Notes under the pieces: model-generated
What the model saw: only the letters and a program-made list of their open reading frames with translations
What the model was told of the DNA's origin: nothing
Databases searched by the model: none
Shown here: positions 17,685 through 27,047 of the stretch, piece by piece
Layout: each line of letters starts with the position of its first letter
How positions within the stretch are numbered: the stretch's first letter is position 1
Assembly: GCF_947493565.1 (NCBI RefSeq)
Contig: NZ_CANLRG010000001.1
Span: forward strand, 62,001-126,000
From: an uncultured Lutibacter sp.
Lineage (GTDB): Bacteria > Bacteroidota > Bacteroidia > Flavobacteriales > Flavobacteriaceae
Direction of reading: 5' to 3'
DNA length: 64,000 nucleotides
Translations under genes and position numbers: made by a program

Positions 17685-19295
17685 ATGTCTGAATTTAAAT
17701 ATCAAAAACCTTTTCCTATTACAAAGGACACTACAAAATATAAGTTATTAACTAAAGATTATGTTTCAGTTATAGAGTTTGATGGGAGAAAAATTTTAAA
17801 AGTTGCACCAGAAGGTCTTGAACTGCTTTCTCAAACAGCATATCATGATGTTTCTTTTTATTTACGTGCCTCTCATTTAAAAAAATTAGAAGCTATTTTA
17901 AAAGATCCTGAAGCTACGGATAACGATCGTTTTGTTGCTTATACTATGCTGTTAAACCAAATGGTAGCAGCCTCTGGAGAGTTACCAACTTGCCAAGATA
18001 CTGGAACTGCAATTTGTGTAGCTAAAAAAGGAGAAGATGTTTATACTGGTGTAAATGATGCTGAATACATTTCAAAGGGGGTTTACAATACGTATCAAAC
18101 GGATAATCTGCGTTTTTCTCAAATTGTTCCTCAAACAATGTTAGAAGAAAAAAATTCAGGCAACAACCTTCCTGCTCAAATAGATATTTATGCAGAAACA
18201 GGAAATAAATACGAATTTTTATTTATTACCAAAGGAGGTGGTTCAGGAAATAAAACTTATTTATATCAGATGACAAAGTCATTGTTAACAGAAGAAAACC
18301 TAACCAATTTTGTAAAAAAACATATTATGGATTTAGGCACTTCCGCTTGCCCACCTTATCATTTAGCTTTTGTAATTGGAGGTACTTCTGCTGAAGCTAA
18401 TTTGGCTACTGTAAAAAAGGCATCTGCTGGTTATTTAGATCATTTACCAACCAAAGGAAATGATGGCGGACAAGCCTTTCGAGATTTGGAATGGGAAGAA
18501 AAAATTACAAAAATTTGTCAAGAAAGTGGAGTAGGAGCTCAATTTGGCGGAAAATATTTTGTACATGATGTACGTGTCATTCGTTTACCACGCCATGCTG
18601 CATCGTGTCCTGTAGGGTTAGGGGTTAGTTGTAGCGCCGATCGTAATGTAAAAGCTAAAATTACTGGAGAAGGTATTTTTCTTGAAGAATTAGAGAAAAA
18701 TCCAGGACAATTTTTACCAAAAGAAGCACCACATTTAGCAAACGCTATTGAGTTAGATTTAGATCAACCAATGGATAAAATTAGAGAAGAACTTTCAAAG
18801 CATCCAGTAAAAACACGTTTTAACCTACGAGGAACATTGATTGTAGCTCGTGATATGGCTCATGCTAAAATTAGTGAAATGTTAGCCAAAGGAGAAGAAA
18901 TGCCAGAATATTTTAAAAACCATCCAATTTATTATGCTGGACCAGCTAAAACACCGAAAGGAATGGCTTCAGGTAGTTTTGGACCAACAACTGCAGGACG
19001 TATGGATCCATATGTTGATGCTTTCCAAAAAGTGGGTGGTAGTATGGTAATGGTTGCAAAAGGTAATCGCTCAAAACAAGTTACAGATGCTTGTAAGGCG
19101 AATGGTGGTTTTTATCTTGGTTCCATTGGAGGACCGGCAGCAATTTTAGCTAAAAATAGTATTAAATCTGTTGAAGTTGTTGATTTTCCAGAATTAGGAA
19201 TGGAAGCAGTTCGTAAAATTAGAATTGAAGATTTTCCAGCATTTTTATTAGTTGATGATAAGGGGAATGATTTTTTTGCAGAATTTAATTCATAA
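17685..19295 (+). CDS. Class I fumarate hydratase (4Fe-4S)
   Basis: The oxygen-sensitive iron-sulfur fumarase, 536 residues with the two fused domains of E. coli FumA/FumB (alpha part ~1-325, beta part ~345-536). The likely cluster ligands are Cys103 in TCQDTGTA, Cys222 in GTSACPPYH and Cys316 in [10 protein letters not shown]. The beta domain shows [34 protein letters not shown] and the conserved [13 protein letters not shown]. It lies divergent from class II fumC. Having both allows fumarase activity under iron-replete and oxidising or iron-poor conditions. Symbol left blank because fumA and fumB cannot be told apart here. Confidence 0.94.
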   Translation: MSEFKYQKPFPITKDTTKYKLLTKDYVSVIEFDGRKILKVAPEGLELLSQTAYHDVSFYLRASHLKKLEAILKDPEATDNDRFVAYTMLLNQMVAASGELPTCQDTGTAICVAKKGEDVYTGVNDAEYISKGVYNTYQTDNLRFSQIVPQTMLEEKNSGNNLPAQIDIYAETGNKYEFLFITKGGGSGNKTYLYQMTKSLLTEENLTNFVKKHIMDLGTSACPPYHLAFVIGGTSAEANLATVKKASAGYLDHLPTKGNDGGQAFRDLEWEEKITKICQESGVGAQFGGKYFVHDVRVIRLPRHAASCPVGLGVSCSADRNVKAKITGEGIFLEELEKNPGQFLPKEAPHLANAIELDLDQPMDKIREELSKHPVKTRFNLRGTLIVARDMAHAKISEMLAKGEEMPEYFKNHPIYYAGPAKTPKGMASGSFGPTTAGRMDPYVDAFQKVGGSMVMVAKGNRSKQVTDACKANGGFYLGSIGGPAAILAKNSIKSVEVVDFPELGMEAVRKIRIEDFPAFLLVDDKGNDFFAEFNS

Positions 19296-19325
19296 AATAA
19301 GAAAGGTCATTAAAAAAATAAAAAG

Positions 19326-19359
19326 TTGTTAGATTAATTAAAAATAAATTTTAATTTTG
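19326..19359 (+). promoter_or_regulatory. Promoter for the 54-aa membrane protein
   Basis: A TTG at 19326-19328 and TAATTTTG at 19352-19359, 23 bases apart, resemble the Bacteroidota -33/-7 pair. The ATG is at 19390. Confidence 0.6.
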
Positions 19360-19389
19360 TAAAAAAGTTTAAAACAACATAAAACAGTT

Positions 19390-19554
19390 ATGGATTTATC
19401 TCAATTTTCAGGTTTCTTAGTTTTCTTAACAATCTTCACTATGGGGTTTTGGTTAATGATTTTCTTATTAACTTTTGTAATCCCTTATTGGTTAGTGGGG
19501 TATTTTAGAGAAACTTGGAAATATAGAAAAGAAGAAAAAGCAGCAAAAAAATAA
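19390..19554 (+). CDS. Small membrane protein, 54 aa
   Basis: Read directly: the ORF runs from ATG at 19390 to TAA at 19554. The product starts MDLSQFSGFL, has one long hydrophobic stretch (residues ~9-38) with several Phe and Trp, and ends in a charged tail with RETWKYRKEEKAAKK. It is most likely a single- or hairpin-spanning inner-membrane protein with a cytosolic basic tail. A good promoter lies 30 bases upstream and a strong terminator 20 bases downstream, so it forms its own unit between class I fumarase and an outer-membrane barrel. I do not recognise a named family. Confidence 0.75.
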   Translation: MDLSQFSGFLVFLTIFTMGFWLMIFLLTFVIPYWLVGYFRETWKYRKEEKAAKK

Positions 19555-19573
19555 TACTTTATTTTATATAAAT

Positions 19574-19607
19574 AAAAAAAGGGACAATTTATAAATTGTC
19601 CCTTTTT
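19574..19607. terminator. Bidirectional terminator
   Basis: A perfect palindrome GGGACAATTTATAAATTGTCCC lies between an A-run and a T-run. It separates the 54-aa gene from the convergent outer-membrane barrel gene. Confidence 0.9.
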
Positions 19608-19612
19608 TGTTT

Positions 19613-22072
19613 TTATGCTTTAAACATTTCTTCTTCACCACCACCATCGTAATTATTTTGAGGTCTTTCACGTTTTTTCTTTTGATTGAATCTATACGTA
19701 AAATTTAACAATATTTGTCGTTCTCTCCATTGAAATTCTCCTATAGATTCTGTGGTTGGAGAATAGCTTGTAGATTTTCTTTTTCGAGTGTTAAATAAAT
19801 CGCTTACATTAAGAGAAATAGTTCCTTTCTCTTTAAAAATATCTTTACTGAAAGCTAGGTTAACACTTAACATTCCTTCTCTTTTGGATTGTGCTCCTTC
19901 AGATGGTCCCATATAAAATCCAGTTGTTTGCCAATCTATTTCTCCTGGTAAAGTAACTCTAGATACCATTCTAGTGAACCAACTAACATCATCAGAATCA
20001 TAGCTAATATTATTAAATTCACCGTCAGTAACAGATTTAAAAAAGTTAAAACTATTGTTAAGTCTCCACCATTTAAAAGGGTTATAGTTTGTAGTAAATT
20101 CAAAACCATACCTATCTTGTGAGCTTAAATTTATAGGACTTCTTATAATAACTTTTATATGATTTGGGTTTTGAGCATCAGGATTTGTAATTACATTTCC
20201 TTCTTTGTCTCTCCATTCATCAACTTGAGCCATTTCTATATTATTTATTGCATGTTGATAGTAAATAGAAGAATTGAAAGTAAATTTATCCCATCTTTTT
20301 AAAAACCCTAAATCAAAAGAATTAGTGTATGTTGGGTCAAGATTAATATTTCCAGTTCTAATGTACGTTTCACTGGTTCTTGATTCAAAAGGATTTAAAA
20401 ACCAGCTTCTTGGTCTTCTTAACCTTCTGCTATATCCTAAAGTTAAACTCTCAGAATCATTAAATTCTAGCCCTAAGTTTACTGTTGGGAAAAATTCTGT
20501 GAATTTTTTATTGAAAACTTCATTGGTTTGAAGTAAATTTATTTTTCTATCTGTAGTTTCCATTCTAATACCTAATAGATAAGAAAATTTATCAATTTTT
20601 TTACCGTATTGAGTATATAAAGCATAAATATCTTGTTCGAATTTTAATGTGTTAGAAAAATTGGTATTGTTATAAAACTCATTGGTTTCTTCGTTAAAGC
20701 TTTCAACTAAATAATCGGTATTTAAATCATTTAAATCAGCCTTAAAGCCAAACTCAAATTGAGCGTCTTTTCCAAGAGGTAACACGTAATCGGCTTTAAT
20801 TAACATATCTTTTGATTCTTCATCGGTAAAATTTCTTTCAGGATTAAAATCTTTGATGTAAGCATTACTATTCTCTACACTTTTTCCATATTGAAAATCT
20901 AAAATTAATTTATGTCCATCGTTTTTAAAATTTTGTGTAAAATTTAAAGAATATTCAGTGGTTTCATCATTTTCTTTTTCGGTTTCAATACGTTCAAAAG
21001 TTTCAATTAAATCTTTATTTGAGTTAAATAAATTGCTAAAATTTGTTGATACATCATCTCCATCAGATTTTCTGTAGAGAACCGTTCCAGTAATTGAAGC
21101 TTTATCTGTTAAAAAATATTCAACACCAAATCTAGTGTTAAAACGATTATTTTCTCTATCGTATGTTCTTTTTTCGTTTCTGTAATTTAAGATTTCTCCA
21201 GTATCATCAAAATAGGTGGTATTATTTTTAGAATTACCAGGAGCATTTCTGTAATTATAGCCAGTACTTGTAAAGTAATTAGCCTTGTTTGTACGGTAAT
21301 TTAAATTTACAGAGCCACCAAAATTATCTGGAATACCAGCAGTTGCTGTTAAAGAACCATTAAATCCTTGCGCCTTTCCTTTACGTAAAACGATATTTAA
21401 AATTCCAGCAGTACCTTCAGCTTCATATCTAGCTGACGGACTGGTAATAACTTCTACTTTTTCAATGGCATCTGCTGGCAATTGGCGTAAAGCATCAGTA
21501 CCGCTTAAACCTACTAATCCAGAAGGTTTACCATTTACTAATATTCTAACATTTTCATTACCTCGTAAGCTCACATTACCTTCAACATCAACAGAAACAG
21601 ATGGAACGTTATCTAAAACGTCTGAAGCAGTACCACCTTTAACTGTCATGTCTTTACCTACATTGTATATTTTTTTATCTAAACGAATTTCAACAGTACT
21701 TTTTTCTGCAATAACTTCTACTTCATTTAAGGTTTCTGCATTAACTTCAAGAGAAATGACACCTAAATCTGTAGCGCCAGATACTTTGATGTTGTTAAAA
21801 TTCTTAGTTTTAAATGAAATAAATTCAATAGATATGTTATATACTCCTCTTGAAACTTGAATTTCAAACTCTCCTTTACTATCAGTTATTGCTCCCGTAA
21901 TAATTTTATTATCTAGGGTTTTAACTACAATTGTTGCGTATTCTAGAGCTTGTTTGGTTTCGTTATCAATTACTTTTCCTGTTAAAGTTACTTTATCATT
22001 CAAAGTAGAAACATTCGCATTTATTGAAAAAGTGACTAAACAAAATAATATAATAATTGTTAAATTTCTCAT
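19613..22072 (-). CDS. TonB-receptor-like outer-membrane beta-barrel protein
   Basis: An 819-residue protein with a signal peptide (ends around SINANVS), an N-terminal carboxypeptidase-regulatory-like domain (~28-112, KVTLTGKVIDNETKQALEYATIVV), a plug domain (~125-230, DVLDNVPSVSVDVEGNVSLRGNENVRILVNG) and a long barrel with GLEYF/NLGLEF strands. This architecture matches the outer membrane beta-barrel family of Bacteroidota (OMP_b-brl_3). It sits in the outer membrane and might import or bind a ligand, which the sequence does not reveal. No SusD partner follows, so it is not a standard SusCD pair. The C-terminal tail GGGEEEMFKA extends past the last strand. A paralogue lies 585 bases upstream. 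Confidence 0.88.
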   Translation of the reverse strand: MRNLTIIILFCLVTFSINANVSTLNDKVTLTGKVIDNETKQALEYATIVVKTLDNKIITGAITDSKGEFEIQVSRGVYNISIEFISFKTKNFNNIKVSGATDLGVISLEVNAETLNEVEVIAEKSTVEIRLDKKIYNVGKDMTVKGGTASDVLDNVPSVSVDVEGNVSLRGNENVRILVNGKPSGLVGLSGTDALRQLPADAIEKVEVITSPSARYEAEGTAGILNIVLRKGKAQGFNGSLTATAGIPDNFGGSVNLNYRTNKANYFTSTGYNYRNAPGNSKNNTTYFDDTGEILNYRNEKRTYDRENNRFNTRFGVEYFLTDKASITGTVLYRKSDGDDVSTNFSNLFNSNKDLIETFERIETEKENDETTEYSLNFTQNFKNDGHKLILDFQYGKSVENSNAYIKDFNPERNFTDEESKDMLIKADYVLPLGKDAQFEFGFKADLNDLNTDYLVESFNEETNEFYNNTNFSNTLKFEQDIYALYTQYGKKIDKFSYLLGIRMETTDRKINLLQTNEVFNKKFTEFFPTVNLGLEFNDSESLTLGYSRRLRRPRSWFLNPFESRTSETYIRTGNINLDPTYTNSFDLGFLKRWDKFTFNSSIYYQHAINNIEMAQVDEWRDKEGNVITNPDAQNPNHIKVIIRSPINLSSQDRYGFEFTTNYNPFKWWRLNNSFNFFKSVTDGEFNNISYDSDDVSWFTRMVSRVTLPGEIDWQTTGFYMGPSEGAQSKREGMLSVNLAFSKDIFKEKGTISLNVSDLFNTRKRKSTSYSPTTESIGEFQWRERQILLNFTYRFNQKKKRERPQNNYDGGGEEEMFKA

Positions 22073-22098
22073 TAATCTTTTTTTAGTTAATTACACTA

Positions 22099-22106
22099 CA
22101 AATATA
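22099..22106 (-). promoter_or_regulatory. Promoter -7 element for the first barrel gene
   Basis: Minus-strand TATATTTG, 26 bases before the ATG at 22072. Two tandem AGTGTTAA boxes lie just upstream, over the expected -33 region. Confidence 0.6.
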
Positions 22107-22125
22107 GTTTAGGAACGTATAATTT

Positions 22126-22277
22126 AGTGTTAACTAGTGTTAATGATTGTTTAGTAAATAATGTTAATAGTTAAATAATAAACTAGTATTATTTTAATGT
22201 AAGTGGTTGATAATAAGTATTTTGAATGTTTTAAAAATTTGATTTTAGTGTTAATTTTTATTAAAAATGAGTGTTAA
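22126..22277. repeat. AGTGTTAA boxes in the barrel-arsC intergenic region
   Basis: AGTGTTAA occurs exactly at 22126-22133, 22136-22143, 22247-22254 and 22270-22277, with one variant AATGTTAA at 22160-22167. The first two are 10 bp apart in the same orientation, as in direct-repeat sites of response regulators. All are in the 219-bp gap between two minus-strand genes. The binding protein is unknown. Confidence 0.5.
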
Positions 22278-22291
22278 AAAAAACTTAAATT

Positions 22292-22630
22292 TTAGAGGAT
22301 AGTTTTTATGATTTCTGGTGGGCGTCCAATTACAGCTTTACCGTTATTAATTACTATTGGTCTTTCAATTAATTTTGGATTTTCAACCATTGCAGTTATA
22401 ATATCATCGTCAGATAGTTCTTTTCCTTTATAATTTTCTTTCCAAATGGATTCATTTTTTCTAACTAAATCTATAGGAGATATGTTTAAAAGATTTAAAA
22501 TATTTTGCAATTCTTCTTTAGAGATAGATGATTCTAAATATTTTATAATTTCAAATTCGAAATTAGAGTTTTCTAAGATAGTAAGTCCTTGGCGACTTTT
22601 ACTGCAACGAGGATTGTGATAAATTTTCAT
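22292..22630 (-). CDS. ArsC-family thioredoxin-fold reductase
   Basis: The 112 residues match the ArsC family: KIYHNPRCSKSRQGL with Cys9 as the catalytic cysteine, a helical insert, and the ERPIVINNGKAVIGRPPE C-terminal motif with the cis-Pro region. Members act as glutaredoxin-dependent arsenate reductases, and the related Spx/YffB-type proteins are more diverse. The RP motif and length favour true ArsC. There is no arsenite pump (arsB/acr3) or arsR next to it, so the resistance role is unproven. It lies between two paralogous outer-membrane barrels, 26 bases upstream of neither start but following the second barrel gene in the direction of transcription order reversed: its start is 26 bases from the end of that gene, so the two may share a transcript. 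Confidence 0.88.
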   Translation of the reverse strand: MKIYHNPRCSKSRQGLTILENSNFEFEIIKYLESSISKEELQNILNLLNISPIDLVRKNESIWKENYKGKELSDDDIITAMVENPKLIERPIVINNGKAVIGRPPEIIKTIL

Positions 22631-22656
22631 ACGTTAAATTTTAACAAAAATAATAA

Positions 22657-25047
22657 TTAAAAATTGGGTTTAAGATCTTTTTTATTAAAATCAATTTGCC
22701 TGTCTTTTTTACTTTGATTAAATCTGTAAGTAAATGAAAATAAGATAGTTCTATATTTATTTTTAATTAAGCTTTTAGAAAAGTAGTTGGTATTAAACCT
22801 GTTTCTATCTATTTCATTTGATAAAAATAAATCATCAACTCTTAAGCTAAAAGAGGCATCATTATTAAATAAATCTTTATTAATAGCTGCGCTTGCATAG
22901 GTATATGCTTTTCTTGTTGAATAGGAGCCTTCAGAAATTAGATGGTGTTTGGCATTTATTTGAAAATTAAAAACTTTTGGTATTTTTATTTGTGTTAATA
23001 AACTAAAAGAACCATCAATACTAGCTTTATTATAGTCTAATATAATAATTTCGTTAGCGGCATTGATAGTTTTAAATGTTCCTGTTTGATCAAAATTTAC
23101 AAGATTAAAATTAGCAGTAAAATTTAAAAATTGATTAGGTTTGTACATGGTGTTTAAGTTAACACCATAATAATCTACTTTACCTAAATTAATAGGTGTA
23201 GTGATAACTTTTTTAATAGTATTAATTTGTTCACCAGTTTCATAAGTAACCTCTTGCCAATATCCTTTAAATTTTTGATAAAAGAGTGATGGTGCAAATG
23301 TAATTTTAGTTCCATAGTATGTGTATGATAAATTTGCAGCATCAATATAGATAGGTTTTAAGGCAGGATTTCCAATATAGGAAGAAGTTTCACTGTATTT
23401 TTGTTCGTAAGGTTGTAAACTAGAATAGCCTGGAGTAGCTAATTTTCTTGACAAGCTTAAGCTTAAACTCTTGAAATCACTTAGGCTATACTCAAAATAG
23501 GCAGAGGGTAAAATTTCGTTATAATTATTTTTTTGAACCTCATTTAAAGTCAAATAGTTTGCCTTTAATTCCATAAACTCTGTTCGTAGCCCTAGCCCAT
23601 AATAGAATTTTTCACTTTCATTTTCAAATTCTATAAAAGCTGCAGTTACATTTTCAGTATAGTTAATATTATTAATTTCTAGTCCACTTATATATTTAAA
23701 AGGAATTTTATAATAATTTCCTTTGACTCCTAAAGTATAAGTAGAAGTTTTATTTACAGGACTCACATACTTAACTTCAAAAGAGTTATTTGTAAGTTTG
23801 TTTTTTTCCTTATTATATTCGTTTGTAAAATTAGGGTTGGTATTTTCAATGGAATTAATAACATTGTCAATATCCTTAGTATGTGAGATGTATGCTGTTA
23901 AACTTTTTCCTTCCTTTTTAAAATTATGGGTAAAATCTGAAATAAATTCAATCATTTCATTAGTTAACTTTCCATTATGATTTCTATCATTAGATTCTAT
24001 AAAATTATAAGTGTTATCAAAAATCTCAGAATTGGTTAATGTGTTACTTTTATTGATTACTTTCTGATAATTAATGCTTGTAGTTAAGGTGCTTCTTTTA
24101 GATAAGTAAAAATCAGTACCTATAGTTCCATACAAAGCTTCTCTTTTGTTATTAAACTCACTTCCTTCATTTAAAAATGAAATGGTATTATTATTTTCAA
24201 AATATTCGCTTTCTAAAAACGAATTTTTAATAGGGTTACTTTTGTTATACGATGAGTTTATGAAGAAGTTAATTTTTTCATCTTTATTATTTAATGTAAA
24301 CAATCCTCCTGAATAATCTTTGTGACCAGCCGTTGCCGTAAGTGATGCGTTTAAACCTTGGTCTTTACCTTTTTTTAAAATAATATTTATAACACTTAAT
24401 GCGGAAGAACTGTATTGAGCACCTGGATTAGTAATTACTTCAATATTTTCAATTGCGCCAGCAGGTAATGATTTTAAGGCATCAACTCCAGACATTGAAG
24501 ATGTTCTTCCATTTATCATTACTTGAACATGACTTTGACCTTGTACGGTAATATTTCCGTTGGAATCTACTGAAACTGAAGGAATATTATTTAATACATC
24601 TGTAGCAACGCCGCTACTAGAAACAATATCTTTCGCTACATGAAAAACAATTTTATTAGGTTTAAATTCTACAGCTTTTTTTTCTGCAACGATTTCAACT
24701 TCTTTTAAAAATTCAGTATCAAGCTCTAATAAAATGGTACCTAAATTAAAATCTTTGGTGATGTTTGAAATGTTTAATTTTTTTGTTTTGTAAGAAATAT
24801 ATTCAACAGTAGCATTATATGTTCCTTCTTCTACGTCAATGGAAAAATTACCACGAGAGTTTGTGATAGCTCCATATTTAATTACATTAGAATTTAGATT
24901 TTTAAAAATTATTGACGCAAGTTCGATAGGAATTTTAGATTCTGCATCTATAATTTTTCCTGATATTGAATATGTTTTGGGGTTGTTGTTTTGACTAATA
25001 CTTAAAAATGGGGTTAGTATAATTAGTAATAGTAAAATTCTTTTCAT
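22657..25047 (-). CDS. TonB-receptor-like outer-membrane beta-barrel protein (paralogue)
   Basis: A 796-residue protein with the same architecture as the barrel at 19613-22072: signal peptide (FLSISQNN), carboxypeptidase-regulatory-like domain (~24-108, TYSISGKIIDAESKIPIELASIIF), plug (DVLNNIPSVSVDSNGNITVQGQSHVQVMINGR, ~150-185) and barrel. The ending SFTYRFNQSKKDRQ resembles NFTYRFNQKKKRER of the paralogue, so the pair likely arose by duplication followed by strong divergence. It sits in the outer membrane; ligand unknown. The arsC-family gene starts 26 bases past its stop. The leader carries an inverted repeat at 25083-25101. Confidence 0.87.
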   Translation of the reverse strand: MKRILLLLIILTPFLSISQNNNPKTYSISGKIIDAESKIPIELASIIFKNLNSNVIKYGAITNSRGNFSIDVEEGTYNATVEYISYKTKKLNISNITKDFNLGTILLELDTEFLKEVEIVAEKKAVEFKPNKIVFHVAKDIVSSSGVATDVLNNIPSVSVDSNGNITVQGQSHVQVMINGRTSSMSGVDALKSLPAGAIENIEVITNPGAQYSSSALSVINIILKKGKDQGLNASLTATAGHKDYSGGLFTLNNKDEKINFFINSSYNKSNPIKNSFLESEYFENNNTISFLNEGSEFNNKREALYGTIGTDFYLSKRSTLTTSINYQKVINKSNTLTNSEIFDNTYNFIESNDRNHNGKLTNEMIEFISDFTHNFKKEGKSLTAYISHTKDIDNVINSIENTNPNFTNEYNKEKNKLTNNSFEVKYVSPVNKTSTYTLGVKGNYYKIPFKYISGLEINNINYTENVTAAFIEFENESEKFYYGLGLRTEFMELKANYLTLNEVQKNNYNEILPSAYFEYSLSDFKSLSLSLSRKLATPGYSSLQPYEQKYSETSSYIGNPALKPIYIDAANLSYTYYGTKITFAPSLFYQKFKGYWQEVTYETGEQINTIKKVITTPINLGKVDYYGVNLNTMYKPNQFLNFTANFNLVNFDQTGTFKTINAANEIIILDYNKASIDGSFSLLTQIKIPKVFNFQINAKHHLISEGSYSTRKAYTYASAAINKDLFNNDASFSLRVDDLFLSNEIDRNRFNTNYFSKSLIKNKYRTILFSFTYRFNQSKKDRQIDFNKKDLKPNF

Positions 25048-25082
25048 ATAATTCTATTTAATTTATCATAACAATTTTTCAG

Positions 25083-25101
25083 AATCGTTTTAATAACGAT
25101 T
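25083..25101. repeat. Inverted repeat in the leader of the second barrel gene
   Basis: AATCGTT-TTAAT-AACGATT, a perfect 7-bp inverted repeat with a five-base spacer. It lies between the predicted start of transcription (about 25115) and the ATG at 25047, so it could be an RNA hairpin or a repressor site. It is not followed by a T-run before the gene. Confidence 0.5.
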
Positions 25102-25121
25102 GCTTAACTTTTTCATAATTT

Positions 25122-25129
25122 CAAAAATA
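25122..25129 (-). promoter_or_regulatory. Promoter -7 element for the second barrel gene
   Basis: Minus-strand TATTTTTG matches TAnnTTTG; it implies a leader of about 65-70 bases. Confidence 0.5.
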
Positions 25130-25209
25130 CAAATTATTATGAATAATTAACAGTTTATGTTAAATATTTTGCTGTTTATTAGCTTTTTAAAAGATAAATT
25201 TAGAGAAGT

Positions 25210-25833
25210 CTAAAAGTTTAAGCTAAATTTATTTAATTTATTTGAAAGCTGTGTAGGATTTTCTAAATGAATTCCAGTTATATTGAGTTTTTCTGCTGCC
25301 TTAATATTATCTAAATTATCATCAATAAATAATGTTTTTTTTGGGTTTATTTGATATCTATTTAAAATAATATTGTAAATTTTTAAGTATGGTTTTCTCG
25401 TTTTTTCTTTACCTGAAACTACGACACCATCAAAATCATAAAAAAAAGGAAATAAGTTTAAAGCCATATCCCATTTTTCAGCACTCCAATTAGTTAAGGC
25501 ATAAATTTTATAGTTACCGCTTATTTTTAGTTTTTTAAAAATTTCAACATTTTCTTTAATTGCTCCTGAAAACATATGATGCCAATGGTTGTAGTATAAT
25601 TTAATCCATTTTTCATATTCTGGAAATTCAGTAACTTTAAGTTTAACAGCTTCTTCAATGGTTCTGCCTGCATCTTGTTCCATATTCCATTGTGGGGTAC
25701 AAATGGTGTTTAAAAACCATTGCACTTTTTCTTCATTGTAATTAAAAACTTTACGGTAAACATACTCAGGTTTCCAGTCGACTAAAACACCACCTAAATC
25801 AAAAATAATTGTGTCAAATTCTTTTTTTATCAT
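25210..25833 (-). CDS. HAD-superfamily hydrolase (YihX-like)
   Basis: The 207-residue protein has HAD motif [15 protein letters not shown] (nucleophile Asp ~11), motif II ALTNWS (~114-119), motif III Lys in [10 protein letters not shown], and motif [15 protein letters not shown]. The DLGGVL motif and four-helix cap are typical of subfamily IA phosphatases such as E. coli YihX (alpha-D-glucose-1-phosphate phosphatase); the substrate here is not provable. Its ATG overlaps the prfB stop by four bases (ATGA), so it is translationally coupled to prfB. Confidence 0.88.
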   Translation of the reverse strand: MIKKEFDTIIFDLGGVLVDWKPEYVYRKVFNYNEEKVQWFLNTICTPQWNMEQDAGRTIEEAVKLKVTEFPEYEKWIKLYYNHWHHMFSGAIKENVEIFKKLKISGNYKIYALTNWSAEKWDMALNLFPFFYDFDGVVVSGKEKTRKPYLKIYNIILNRYQINPKKTLFIDDNLDNIKAAEKLNITGIHLENPTQLSNKLNKFSLNF

Positions 25834-26936
25834 AGTTCTGTACTAGTATCTTTTTGTCCTTGTTGCATTAAATATGCTTTAATAAAACCATCTAAATCAC
25901 CATTCATAACAGCATCTACATTGCCAGTTTCGAAATTGGTTCTTACATCTTTAACTAATTTGTATGGATGCATTACGTAATTTCTAATTTGCGAACCAAA
26001 ATCAATTTTCATTTTATTAGCTTCAATCTCATTGCGTTTTTCACGTTGCTTTTGAAGTTCAATTTCATACAATTGCGATTTTAATAATTGTAAGGCTTTG
26101 GTTTTATTTTCTAGTTGAGATCTAGTTTCGGAATTTTCAATCATAATACCAGATGGCTTATGGCGTAATCGAACAGCAGTTTCAACCTTATTTACATTTT
26201 GACCACCAGCACCACTTGCTCTCATAGTTTCCCAAGTTATTTCTGATGGATTTATATCAATTTCTATACTATCATCAGCTAACGGGTATACATATACAGA
26301 AGCAAAAGAAGTATGGCGCTTTGCATTACTATCAAATGGAGAAATACGAACTAAGCGGTGTACACCATTTTCGCCTTTTAAATATCCAAAAGCATATTCA
26401 CCATCAATTTCTAATGTTACTGTTTTTATTCCAGCAACATCACCCTCTTGAAAGTTTAATTCTTTAATTTTATAACCTTGTTTTTCACTCCACATCATAT
26501 ACATACGCATTAACATTTGAGCCCAATCACAACTTTCAGTACCACCTGCACCTGCTGTTATTTGGAGCACAGCACTTAAATTATCACCCTCATCAGAAAG
26601 CATATTTTTAAACTCTAAACTTTCTACTAAATGTAAAGTTGTATTGTATAATTTTTCAACATCATCTTCAGAAGCTTCTCCTTCGGAAAAGAATTCAAAT
26701 AAAATAGAAATTTCTTCTAAATTAGTGGTTATGGTGTTAAAATCTTCTACCCATTTTTTTTTGGAACGAAGGTCTTTCATTAAAAGTTCTGCTTCTTTTG
26801 GGTTATTCCAAAAATTTGGATTTGCAGCTTTCTCTTCTTCATTTATTACTTCAATTATTTTCTTGTCAATATCAAGGTAAGTTTTTAACTTGCTAATTCG
26901 TTCTTGTAATTTATTTAGTTGTTCGTTTGAAATCAT
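25830..26936 (-). CDS. prfB: Peptide chain release factor 2
   Basis: RF2 recognises UGA and UAA stop codons and triggers release of the finished protein. I place the start at the ATG at 26936 (368 residues): the longer frame begins at a TTG at 26981 that lies upstream of the promoter element at 26955-26962. The GGQ motif occurs as [21 protein letters not shown], and the anticodon-like region contains [13 protein letters not shown] in place of the RF1 PxT type (SPF is the RF2 tripeptide). At the position of the usual +1 programmed frameshift the gene reads CTT GAT ATT GAC continuously, so there is no internal UGA and no frameshift autoregulation. Confidence 0.95.
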   Translation of the reverse strand: MISNEQLNKLQERISKLKTYLDIDKKIIEVINEEEKAANPNFWNNPKEAELLMKDLRSKKKWVEDFNTITTNLEEISILFEFFSEGEASEDDVEKLYNTTLHLVESLEFKNMLSDEGDNLSAVLQITAGAGGTESCDWAQMLMRMYMMWSEKQGYKIKELNFQEGDVAGIKTVTLEIDGEYAFGYLKGENGVHRLVRISPFDSNAKRHTSFASVYVYPLADDSIEIDINPSEITWETMRASGAGGQNVNKVETAVRLRHKPSGIMIENSETRSQLENKTKALQLLKSQLYEIELQKQREKRNEIEANKMKIDFGSQIRNYVMHPYKLVKDVRTNFETGNVDAVMNGDLDGFIKAYLMQQGQKDTSTEL

Positions 26937-26954
26937 ATCCGTGTTTAAGTAATA

Positions 26955-26962
26955 CAAAAATA
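26955..26962 (-). promoter_or_regulatory. Promoter -7 element for prfB
   Basis: Minus-strand TATTTTTG, 18 bases before the ATG at 26936. It supports that start over the upstream TTG. Confidence 0.6.
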
Positions 26963-27047
26963 ATCTTTCATTTTTAAACAATGAAAATTAATTTTAAGAC
27001 TAAATTTATTAGATGGATCATTAATCTACTAATTAAAAATCTATTTT

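Noticed and set aside
26937-26981. Upstream TTG start for prfB
   Set aside because: It lies upstream of the TAnnTTTG element at 26955-26962, and the ATG at 26936 aligns with the family start.
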